DNA from: Lentisphaerota bacterium
GTDB taxonomy: Bacteria; Verrucomicrobiota; Lentisphaeria; Oligosphaerales; JABHEG01
Direction: 5' to 3'
Assembly (NCBI GenBank): GCA_018676675.1
Contig: JABHEG010000179.1
Span: forward strand, 29,819 to 93,818
DNA length: 64,000 nt
Shown here: positions 54,352 to 62,597 of the stretch, one piece after another
Numbering within the stretch: the first letter of the stretch is position 1
Layout of the letters: every line of letters begins with the position of its first letter
Translations under genes and position numbers: made by a program
Notes under the pieces: generated by a model
The model's input: the letters and a program-made list of their open reading frames with translations, nothing else
Databases searched by the model: none
Told to the model about the DNA's origin: nothing

Positions 54352-54463
54352 CCTCGCCCGGGCTCCCTGAAGGAGCACCTGCGACACGAAGGCACTCCGG
54401 TCCCGATTGCGGGCTCATGAGTTTTCGGGGAGATATGGAACGCATAGAAATCAGGAGAAATCG

Positions 54464-56110
54464 ATGGTCCCGGAGAACATCCCGGAACTGCCCTTCGAGC
54501 ATTTCCTCTGCTTCGAAGAAGTGGCTGCATTCGCCGCCGAACTGGCCCGGTCCTGCCCGGAACTGGTTACGCTCAGCACCATTGGCGAGTCTCGGGAGGG
54601 ACGCCCACTGCAGCTGTTGACCATAACGGACTCAACGACCGGTCCGGCCACGGAGAAGCCCGCCTATCTGATCCACGGCAACATTCACGCCGCCGAACTG
54701 TCGGGCACCCATGCCGCTCTGTTCACGGCCCGACAGTTGGTCATCGACCATGCGAACAGCGACCTTCTCACGGACATCGCCTTCTACATAATCCCACGGA
54801 TCAATCCTGACGGTGCTGAGTTCGTCGTCACCACGTCAGGAACAGTTCGAAGCAGGACAGACCGAACCCAAGAACGCCCCAACACCCTCTACCAGCAGGA
54901 TCTCAACGGCGACGGCCTCATCCTGACCATGCGGATCCAGCACCCGGACGGCCCCCTTGCGCTGGACCCCGACGACCCCCGCCTCCTGGTGAGGCGGCGG
55001 AAGGACACCCCGCCTCCTTACTACCGAACGCTGCCGGAAGGACTGATCCACGACTGGGACGGCGGGGAGGCCATCACAATCGAGGGACGGGGCTTCGATT
55101 GGAACCGCAATTGGTCCTACGACTGGCGCCCGGAACCGGAGCAGCACGGAGCCGGCGACTACCCCTTCAGTGAACCGGAAATGCGGGCTTTGGCCGAATT
55201 CATCCACAGCCACCCAAAGATCTTTGGCATTCTGGGTTACCACAATGGCCCGAACGGGACGTTGCGTCCTCCCTCTACAGGGGCTGACACCGATCTCGAT
55301 CAAGGCGATGTGCTACGCATGCAGGAGCTGGCGGAAATAGGCGAAAAACACACCGGCTTTCCGGTTATCCCGGTGGTCAAGTACCACCGTGCGACGTCAC
55401 GCGACATCAACTTGAGGGGCCACTTCCACAATTTTGGCTACCATCACCTCGGGCTCTTCGTCTTCGAGTTTGAGCTCGGAACGCTGGTCAACAGCGCAGG
55501 GATCAAGACGGAAGAGATCTTCGCTGTAAGCAGCGACCAGGAGTACGAAGCCCTGATGCGCCGGGTTCTGGCCTGGTGGGATGAACAGACGGAACGCGAT
55601 CAGATCTTCAGAGCATGGACTCCGTTCGAGCATCCACAGCTCGGGCTCATCGAGTTGGGAGGCCTGCTCGGGCGTCACATGGCCGGCCCGACATTGAAGG
55701 AATTGCGCACCATTGCAGCCAACACCTACCGCTTCACCCTTGACCATGCCGGAGACCACCCCAAAGTCGTCGTCGAGGATGTCTGCGCGGAACATGTGGA
55801 TGGAACGGTGTACCGAATCCGGGCGCGAGTGGCCAACCGGGGGCAGTTCCCAACCCATATAACGAACAAAGGCCGGTCACTTCGCCGACTGCAGACCGTC
55901 CAAGTGGCGTTCTATCCCGGGAGCGGGGTACGTCTCGTAAGCGCGGAGGGACACCGGAACCTCGGACACCTTCCCGGCCTGACGGGCAGCCGAGTACTCG
56001 AGTGGTTCATAGCCGCCGAGGGCGCGGGGGAGGATCTCTGCACGGTACATGTCGATGGGGGAACAGGTGGGAATACGGCCGTCACCATCCCCCGGCCATC
56101 ATGCCCATGA
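54464..56110 (+). CDS. M14 family zinc carboxypeptidase
   Basis: A 548-residue protein from ATG 54464, chosen for AGGAG 6 nt upstream. The zinc site is HGNIHAAELSG (HxxE, with a later His in GYHNGPNG), and the catalytic Glu is in FVFEFELGT. DLNGDGL and DWNRNWSYDW are subgroup motifs. The C-terminal ~120 residues form a beta-sandwich (YRIRARVANRGQFPTHITNKG). There is no evident signal peptide. It would remove C-terminal or side-chain-linked amino acids, possibly from peptidoglycan-type or modified peptides. Confidence 0.88.
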   Translation: MVPENIPELPFEHFLCFEEVAAFAAELARSCPELVTLSTIGESREGRPLQLLTITDSTTGPATEKPAYLIHGNIHAAELSGTHAALFTARQLVIDHANSDLLTDIAFYIIPRINPDGAEFVVTTSGTVRSRTDRTQERPNTLYQQDLNGDGLILTMRIQHPDGPLALDPDDPRLLVRRRKDTPPPYYRTLPEGLIHDWDGGEAITIEGRGFDWNRNWSYDWRPEPEQHGAGDYPFSEPEMRALAEFIHSHPKIFGILGYHNGPNGTLRPPSTGADTDLDQGDVLRMQELAEIGEKHTGFPVIPVVKYHRATSRDINLRGHFHNFGYHHLGLFVFEFELGTLVNSAGIKTEEIFAVSSDQEYEALMRRVLAWWDEQTERDQIFRAWTPFEHPQLGLIELGGLLGRHMAGPTLKELRTIAANTYRFTLDHAGDHPKVVVEDVCAEHVDGTVYRIRARVANRGQFPTHITNKGRSLRRLQTVQVAFYPGSGVRLVSAEGHRNLGHLPGLTGSRVLEWFIAAEGAGEDLCTVHVDGGTGGNTAVTIPRPSCP

Positions 56111-56182
56111 CAGCCGTCCCTCCGGGCCGGCCTTGAGCAGGCGGTGCGAAGCAGAACGAACCAACCTGACGACTAATCCAGA

Positions 56183-58024
56183 CTAGCCGCGACGGGGTCC
56201 GCGTGAGCCCCTCCCTCGTGGCCCACCGGAGCGCCTCTGCGGACGCCTGCGATGCTTGCTGTCGCGATGGCCAACGCCATCATGAGCTCCCTCGCCGGCA
56301 GGGTGATCGTGTTTCGGAGGAGGCAGTACCAGCATCTCCGGATCCGGGTGCTGGATGGGAAGACCACGCTCGATGAACTCCTCAATCTCGGGCACCACAA
56401 ATGAACGTTCTTCGCACGCAAAGCTGATCGCCCGCCCACTCTCTCCCGCACGCCCTGTACGACCAATGCGGTGCACGTAGTCCGGAGCTTCGTACGGAAG
56501 ATCGTAGTTGATGACATGACTGATCCCCTCGACGTGGATGCCTCTCCCCGCAACATCGGTCGCTACGATGACCCGCAGCGAGCCTTCCCGGAAGGACTCC
56601 AGCACCCTCGTGCGCTTGTTCTGGGGCACATCGCCCGTCAGGACGGAGCAGTCAATTCCGTGCCGCCCCAAGTGCCGAGTCAGGTCTTCAACATCACGAC
56701 GGCGATTTCGAAAAATCAGAACACGAGAACACGTTTCGTTCGCCAGCAACCATAGGAGAACAGCAAGCTTCTCGCGGCTCGACACGGCATACACGACTTC
56801 TTCCACACCGTCAGCCACGACATGTTCAGGGTCGACCTCGACAGTCACCGGGTCCAGCATCCAACGCTCCCCTAGCCGCAGGATTTCAGGCGACAGGGTG
56901 GCGCTGAAAAGAAGCGTCTGACGGCGCCCTGCCGGTTTGAGGCGCGAACAGATACGACGCACGTCAGGAATGAATCCCATGTCCAGCATCCGATCGGCCT
57001 CATCGATGACCAGAACTTCAGCCGCTGACAGATCCAGAGTCCTGTCGCTCATGTAGTCAAGTAACCGGCCTGGCGTCGCCGCGATGATGTCGACCCCCTG
57101 GGCAATCTTCGTCCGGTCTTCTTTGTAGTTGCGCAACCCGCCAAAGACAGCCAGGTGCCGCGCCCCTGTGTACGGGGCAAGCCCTTCGGCGTCCCGCTCG
57201 ATCTGCATGGCCAACTCACGTGTAGGGGCAATGATGAGAGCAAATGGCTGATTCGGGGCTCGTGTGCCGGGCTCCTCGGCCAGATAACGCTGTAAGATCG
57301 TGATGAGGAAGGCGGCTGTCTTGCCGGTTCCCGTCTGCGCCCGGCCGGCAACATCTCTTCCCGCAAGAGCAACGGGTAACGCTTTGCCCTGAATCGGCGT
57401 GCAGGCCTCAAATCCAAGATCAGACAGAATCGCCCGCAAGATGCGGGGGTGGAGCCCCATCTCCTGGAAGTAGCTGGTTCCCTCTACCTTCTCTGCCGGC
57501 GATTCGGGTGCTTCCCAGTCTCCCATGTCCGCCAGCACGCGCGGCACTGGTGCGACGGGCTCCTGGTGACTCCGTTCTGCCCCGTCTTGGGAACGCTGCT
57601 GCGAACGCCTTGGTCGCCCGCGTCGGTCACCGGATCGTCCCTCGTTGGCCCGTGAATCCCCGCTGTTCGAACGTCTTGACCGGCCCCGGTCGCCAGACTG
57701 TCCCTTTTCGCCCCGCGACTCCCCGCTGTTCGAACGTCTTGACCGGCCTCGGTCGCCGGACTGCCCCTCTTCTCTTCGAGAGTCTCCGCTATCTGAGCGC
57801 CGTCCTCGGCGTCGGCCACGGTCGCCCCCGCCGCCGGAAGATCTCTCCGGACGTTCCCCGGACGAGCCGTCAGCGCGAGGGCCCCATCGGCGTTCCTCTT
57901 CCTTCCCCTCTTTGGATGCGGACTCCGAGCCGGACGCCGCAGTCTCTCGCTCCTTGCCTGCCGGCGCGCCCCCGACCATCGAACGCAGGGAACTAGCCAA
58001 CCGCTGGAAAATTCGCTTTGCCAA
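56183..58024 (-). CDS. DEAD-box RNA helicase with Arg/Ser-rich repeat N-terminus
   Basis: A 613-residue helicase. Core motifs are in order: Q motif (FEACTPIQGKALPVAL), AGRAQTGTGKTAAF (I), APTRELAMQ (Ia), VIDEADRMLDMGF (DEAD), LLFSATLS (III), VLTGD, VATDVAGRGIHVEG (V) and HRIGRTGRAG (VI). The first ~165 residues are disordered, built on roughly four 21-residue Arg/Ser/Gly repeats (GDRGRSRRSNSG) encoded by 63-bp DNA repeats. The order is similar to RhlB/RhlE. TTG at 58024 has GAGGAG 7 nt upstream. It likely works in RNA unwinding, mRNA decay or cold adaptation. Confidence 0.93.
   Translation of the reverse strand: MAKRIFQRLASSLRSMVGGAPAGKERETAASGSESASKEGKEEERRWGPRADGSSGERPERSSGGGGDRGRRRGRRSDSGDSRREEGQSGDRGRSRRSNSGESRGEKGQSGDRGRSRRSNSGDSRANEGRSGDRRGRPRRSQQRSQDGAERSHQEPVAPVPRVLADMGDWEAPESPAEKVEGTSYFQEMGLHPRILRAILSDLGFEACTPIQGKALPVALAGRDVAGRAQTGTGKTAAFLITILQRYLAEEPGTRAPNQPFALIIAPTRELAMQIERDAEGLAPYTGARHLAVFGGLRNYKEDRTKIAQGVDIIAATPGRLLDYMSDRTLDLSAAEVLVIDEADRMLDMGFIPDVRRICSRLKPAGRRQTLLFSATLSPEILRLGERWMLDPVTVEVDPEHVVADGVEEVVYAVSSREKLAVLLWLLANETCSRVLIFRNRRRDVEDLTRHLGRHGIDCSVLTGDVPQNKRTRVLESFREGSLRVIVATDVAGRGIHVEGISHVINYDLPYEAPDYVHRIGRTGRAGESGRAISFACEERSFVVPEIEEFIERGLPIQHPDPEMLVLPPPKHDHPAGEGAHDGVGHRDSKHRRRPQRRSGGPRGRGSRGPRRG
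57640..57790. repeat. 63-bp tandem repeats in the helicase N-terminus
   Basis: Near-identical segments begin at 57658 and 57721 (CGCTGTTCGAACGTCTTGAC core), a 63-bp period equal to 21 codons; weaker units flank them. They encode the Arg/Ser-rich tail. Confidence 0.8.
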
Positions 58025-58498
58025 AAAAAACTCCTCGTGTCCGCCTTGCGGAAGCCGCCGTGAACATACGTATCAGTGGTAGTCGGGGGAATGCTGACGG
58101 TCCATCCACGTCCCGGCCGGTCTTCCCAGTCGCCTTGCCATCCCCCATCCAGACGGGAGGTCAAACTGATGTCGAGCCGAGAGGGCTGGTATGAACGGAC
58201 GAATGATAGGTAACGGATTCAGCACCAAGGCCCACCGGAGGCACCAGAAACGCCAAGTGGAACAGAGTATTGCCCCTGTCACTTCCTGCCTCCTGCGCCG
58301 GACTCGCCGCGGCCCGCACAGAACGAGGACCACTATCCACCGACATTGAGAGCAACCGATGCCTCAACGTGCACCCGAGCCACAATCCGGTAAGGTAGCG
58401 CAGCTTAGCCACAAAACAAGGTCAACGATGCAGCCACTCAGCTTGATCAGGTCCCGCCTCTCTCCTAAAGTAGTAGCAGAAACAACCCACTGCCCCAC
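58025..58498. other. Divergent intergenic region, helicase/binding protein
   Basis: A 474-bp gap that must hold promoters for both genes. No gene, RNA, repeat or clear promoter box was recognised. Confidence 0.4.
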
Positions 58499-59584
58499 AT
58501 GGCTCTGCACTACTGGTTTGAGATGATAGCTGCTTCCCCTCGAAGACATCCAGTCCCGCACCGCATACGAGCTTGCCAGGACGGCGGTGAGTTGTGTGCC
58601 GGCAGACCTCGTGCTTGCCTCAGGACTCGCCTTCTCCGCGTACTGCTCACCTCGGGACTTGGCGTGGTCTGTCTGATGCCGCCCTGGTCTGCTGCGGGAG
58701 ACCTTGAGGACGTCAAGCAGCGGGGCGTTCTCAGACACATGGGGAGCATCTATGCCGGCTTTGTGACTCCAACAGGAACAGGGTTCGACGCGAAGCTCAT
58801 CCGGGGATTCGCGAAGAGCATTGGTGTCCGGTACGAAATTGTCCTGGTGAGAGACCCAGCGATCCTCGTCAAGGGATTGACCGGCACAGCTCCTTCCGGC
58901 CCAGAAGAGCCATCAGTCAAGCCCCCCAATCACGCCGACGTGATCGCTGATGTTGCCGCGGCCGGAATCACGATCACGGAGGAACGCAAGCAGCACCTTC
59001 TTTTCTCCGACCCAACCCTGCCAACCCAGGTTTGGGTCCTGACCAAAGCGGCCATGCCAGTCAAGCCGATCGTCCCGGGAGAGAACGCCCGGGAAGACGT
59101 CACGGCCACAATCGCTCTTCTCAGCGGCGTCACGGTGCTGGGCAAGGAACACACCTTGCTCGATCCGCGACGCTACGGGATCGATCGGTTCGGGGGGATC
59201 ACCAAACTCTTTGGCGGGAGCATCGCCGAACTGGTTCCTGCCTTGCTCGTTGGCGAAGGGGAAGCGGTCCTGCTCGATCTGCCGGCCGCGTCCCAGGCCC
59301 TCGAGCGCTGGAGCCTCCACCTGAAGGTCATCGGGCCCGTGGCCGACTGGCAGAATATGGGCGTGGCATTCGCCAGGGATTCTCCCGACCTGACTCACGC
59401 GTTCAACCGGTACCTTGAGACGTGCCGAAAGGATGGCACGATCCTTCGCCTGGTCAACGCTTACTTCCCCATTCTCCTCGAACTGCGCCCCGATTTCTTC
59501 GCAACCTGTAACTCGTGTGACGATTTGGGGAAGCGAGCTCGCCCCGGGCCGTCTGTCCCGCCAGGTAAAGCCGTAGGCGAATAG
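58499..59584 (+). CDS. SBP_bac_3-type periplasmic solute-binding protein
   Basis: A protein of up to 361 residues of the amino acid-binding (transporter substrate-binding family 3) fold: GDLEDVKQRGVLRHMG at the mature N-terminus, AKLIRGFAKSIGVRYEIVLV, and ADVIADVAAAGITITEERKQ. A signal peptide (LLRVLLTSGLGVVCLMPPWSAAG) precedes it at residues ~45-67. The annotated ATG is far upstream; TTG at 58592 would give a normal signal peptide. No ABC permease or ATPase follows. Instead a hybrid kinase gene begins 72 bp downstream, so it is more likely a soluble sensor subunit than a transporter part. Confidence 0.75.
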   Translation: MALHYWFEMIAASPRRHPVPHRIRACQDGGELCAGRPRACLRTRLLRVLLTSGLGVVCLMPPWSAAGDLEDVKQRGVLRHMGSIYAGFVTPTGTGFDAKLIRGFAKSIGVRYEIVLVRDPAILVKGLTGTAPSGPEEPSVKPPNHADVIADVAAAGITITEERKQHLLFSDPTLPTQVWVLTKAAMPVKPIVPGENAREDVTATIALLSGVTVLGKEHTLLDPRRYGIDRFGGITKLFGGSIAELVPALLVGEGEAVLLDLPAASQALERWSLHLKVIGPVADWQNMGVAFARDSPDLTHAFNRYLETCRKDGTILRLVNAYFPILLELRPDFFATCNSCDDLGKRARPGPSVPPGKAVGE

Positions 59585-59655
59585 CGCCGACCGGCAACGA
59601 GTGGTAAATTCAATCCCCGCTGCCACATGCAGGCAAGCACGCAGGGGGAGGTGAA

Positions 59656-62259
59656 ATGAATGAGTCCAGCCAACAACCTGTAAGTTCTCCGTCTGCTTGG
59701 CGGAAGAACCTCACCCTGATCATTTTGATCCTTCTCATCCTGGTCATCTACATCGGGGCTCTGATCGCCCACAACTACTTCTCCCACATCAGACTGCACC
59801 AGGAAGCCCTGCTGAGTATGGTCAGCGCGACCGAGAAGCGAGCGGCCTCCGCGGCGTACTTCTTTGGGGAGCGACGCAACGATGTCCGTAATCTCCTATC
59901 GCGTCGCGAAGTGACTGCTTACTTCGAGCATAAGTCACTGGGGATGAGCCTGAAGTACGGACTCCAGATCAGCCTCAATGATGTCCGCGGACGCTTGGCT
60001 GACTTCGCCTCGGGAACGGTAATCCGCGGCGAACGCGTCTATAGACGAGTGGTGTTGCTCGATAGCACCGGCGCGGTGGTTGGTGAGGTGTCCGGCAACG
60101 GAGCGCGACCGGATCCGAGTGAGGACCTGTCTCTGCTCGTGGATCCTCTGCACCGAACTCCGCATTTGATCGGCAGGGTCAATCGCAGGGGACAGGCTGA
60201 AATCCTCGTTTCCGCAGCCCGACACCAGCGCGGCCAATACGCTGGGCAACTCGTTGCCTGGCTGTCCCCGCGAGTCGTTACAGACCAAGTCGTCAACGAT
60301 GTCAGATCGCTGCGCCGCTTCACATTCCTTCTGTTTGGCGACAGCGTCGTCTACGAGCCGGACGGCACCTCGAACGCCAACCAAACGCGCATCTACGAGC
60401 TCGGCATGGGCCCTCCCAGTCGCCCGCGCTTCTTCACCCAGACCTTCGAAGATGGAACAGAGTGTCCGATGGTCGGCCTCCGCGTCCCCATTGAGTCCAC
60501 CAACTTCTCCTTGGTGAAGGTGGTGGCTGAAACCAGCGTCTTAGGCCAAAACAGACCGCTTGAGTTTCCTCTCGCCATGGGACTCCTTGCCGTGATTATT
60601 CTGAGCGCTGCAGGCTTGGTCCTGCGCTCCCGCCTGCAGGCCGTTGCCATGGAAGCGCGACTTGACGAAACGTCCGATCAGCGCCGCTACCTGCAAAGCC
60701 AGAACACGCAACTGGAAAAGGAGATATCAGACCGACGCCTCTTGACTACAGCGGTCGAGCAAGCGGCCGAAGCCATTATCATTACGGACCGCGAGGGGAC
60801 AATCGAGTATGTGAACCCGGCGTTCGAGAAAGTGACAGGCTATCCGAAGGCGAAGGCGCTTGGCGGGAACAACAGAATGCTCCAGAGTGGGAAGCACGAC
60901 AGAGCGTTCTATGAGGACCTTTGGGACGTCCTGCTTTCCGGCGGAGTATGGAGCGGAAAATTCACGAACCGTAGGAAGGATGGGACCCTCTATGAGGAAG
61001 AGGCCGAGATTTCCCCCGTCCGTAACGAAGCAGGTCAGATCACGAATTTTGTGGCTGTCAAACGTGATGTGACCGCACAGATCGCGATGGAAGACCAACT
61101 GCGTCAGTCTCAGAAGATGGAGGCGATCGGGGAGCTCGCGGGGGGCATAGCCCATGACTTCAATAACCTGCTGACGGTCATTCTGGGTAACTGCAACCTT
61201 CTCATGCTTTCGGACGGCGGGCTCGCAGCCGACGCGATTGAGAACGTCGAGGAGATCACCAAAGCCGGAAATCGCGCCACCGCCCTCACCCGGCAGTTGC
61301 TCGCTTTCAGCCGTCGGCAGATTGTCCAGCTCGAAGTCCTGGACCTGTGTGAAGTCATCCGGAACACAGAGAAGATGCTGGGCCGCTTGATCAGGGAGAA
61401 CATTGCCTTTGAGGTGAACCTCCCCAAGCACCCTCTTCTCATCAAAGCAGATCCTGTCCAGGTTGACCAGATCATCATCAACTTGGCCGTCAACGCCCGT
61501 GATGCTATGCCGGAAGGGGGCGAACTCACGCTGACAGTATGCGAGGAGAACGTCACCCCGGGCGATACGACAGCCCCTCTCGGCCCCGGTGACTATGTCG
61601 TGCTGGAACTCCGGGACACGGGGCACGGTATGTCGCAGGAGACGCAGGCGAGGATTTTCGAACCGTTCTTCACCACCAAGGGCGAAGGAGCAGGAACGGG
61701 GCTCGGGCTCGCAACCGTGTACGGAATCGTGAAGCAAAACCAAGGCGATATTCAGGTCCAGAGCGAGGTCGGCAAGGGCACCACGTTCCGGTTGTTCCTG
61801 CCACGCGTCTCGGCCGCACCGGCGACCGCCGTAGCACAGAGCAGCGACAACCAACCGACCTCAGCTGTCCAACTGGCAAACGAGAATACAACGATCCTCG
61901 TGGTGGATGACGAGGAGTCCATCCTCAATATGGCCAAACGCGTTCTCGTCACGTGTGGTTACACCGTCTTTACAGCTCTGACCGATCACGATGTTCTGGC
62001 CACATGGGACGCCCATCGAGATGATATTGATCTGCTGTTGACGGATGTCATCATGCCGGGAATGAGTGGACTTGAGATCGGAGCGAAGCTGCGCAAGGAC
62101 CGGCCGAATCTTGGCGTGCTCTGCATGAGTGCCTACACCGACTCCACCATCATGAACCTGGGCGCCACCGAACCCGACATGTTCTTCATTCAGAAGCCAT
62201 TCACTCCACCTGAGCTGCTTCTCAAGGTTCAGGAAGTGCTGAATCCCTCACCGAGTTGA
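59656..62259 (+). CDS. Membrane PAS hybrid histidine kinase with C-terminal receiver
   Basis: An 867-residue kinase. TM1 (about 18-40, LTLIILILLILVIYIGALIA) and TM2 (about 297-320) enclose a periplasmic double-Cache-like domain of roughly 255 residues. PAS (about 365-485, IIITDREGTIEYVNPAFEKV), HisKA (about 490-555, MEAIGELAGGIAHDFNNLLTV), HATPase_c (about 600-715, GTGLGLATVYGIV) and a receiver (about 740-860, LLLTDVIMPGMSGLE) follow. GGGGGAGG-type purines lie just upstream of the ATG. It probably senses the binding protein encoded just before it. Confidence 0.92.
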   Translation: MNESSQQPVSSPSAWRKNLTLIILILLILVIYIGALIAHNYFSHIRLHQEALLSMVSATEKRAASAAYFFGERRNDVRNLLSRREVTAYFEHKSLGMSLKYGLQISLNDVRGRLADFASGTVIRGERVYRRVVLLDSTGAVVGEVSGNGARPDPSEDLSLLVDPLHRTPHLIGRVNRRGQAEILVSAARHQRGQYAGQLVAWLSPRVVTDQVVNDVRSLRRFTFLLFGDSVVYEPDGTSNANQTRIYELGMGPPSRPRFFTQTFEDGTECPMVGLRVPIESTNFSLVKVVAETSVLGQNRPLEFPLAMGLLAVIILSAAGLVLRSRLQAVAMEARLDETSDQRRYLQSQNTQLEKEISDRRLLTTAVEQAAEAIIITDREGTIEYVNPAFEKVTGYPKAKALGGNNRMLQSGKHDRAFYEDLWDVLLSGGVWSGKFTNRRKDGTLYEEEAEISPVRNEAGQITNFVAVKRDVTAQIAMEDQLRQSQKMEAIGELAGGIAHDFNNLLTVILGNCNLLMLSDGGLAADAIENVEEITKAGNRATALTRQLLAFSRRQIVQLEVLDLCEVIRNTEKMLGRLIRENIAFEVNLPKHPLLIKADPVQVDQIIINLAVNARDAMPEGGELTLTVCEENVTPGDTTAPLGPGDYVVLELRDTGHGMSQETQARIFEPFFTTKGEGAGTGLGLATVYGIVKQNQGDIQVQSEVGKGTTFRLFLPRVSAAPATAVAQSSDNQPTSAVQLANENTTILVVDDEESILNMAKRVLVTCGYTVFTALTDHDVLATWDAHRDDIDLLLTDVIMPGMSGLEIGAKLRKDRPNLGVLCMSAYTDSTIMNLGATEPDMFFIQKPFTPPELLLKVQEVLNPSPS

Positions 62260-62597
62260 CCCCTCTTCCCTTACGTTCCCGCAGCCCTCGCAACACTCAC
62301 CGCATCCCCGTTCCCTGGCGAGCTCTGCCCCTGCCTTTCTCATGTGCTCCCGCAAGCGCTACCGAAAGACTCGCCCTCGTTTTTCCTCTGCCAGTTGACT
62401 TCCCCACTGAAGTGGGGTATAGCAGTTGGCATTGGTAATGGAAGGGCTGTCGGAGGGCCCGGGACCTCGTGCTTCGCGCGAGCCTGGGCGGCATTCTGAT
62501 TGGTGATTAGGGGCTTGTTGTGCAGCGATGGAAACTCGTCCTGCCAGCGGATCAGCACGATTACGACCATCCCCAAGTCAACGGAAAGGGCGTAGCA
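62260..62597. other. Intergenic region with a GC hairpin
   Basis: Contains a hairpin CCCCAC-TGAA-GTGGGG near 62402-62417, not followed by a T run, so not a standard terminator. A short 7-bp-type duplication (GATTGGT GATTAGG) occurs near 62498-62511. No gene was seen. Confidence 0.4.

Noticed and set aside
62402..62417. Rho-independent terminator after the hybrid kinase
   Set aside because: The hairpin lacks a following T run and lies about 145 bp beyond the stop.
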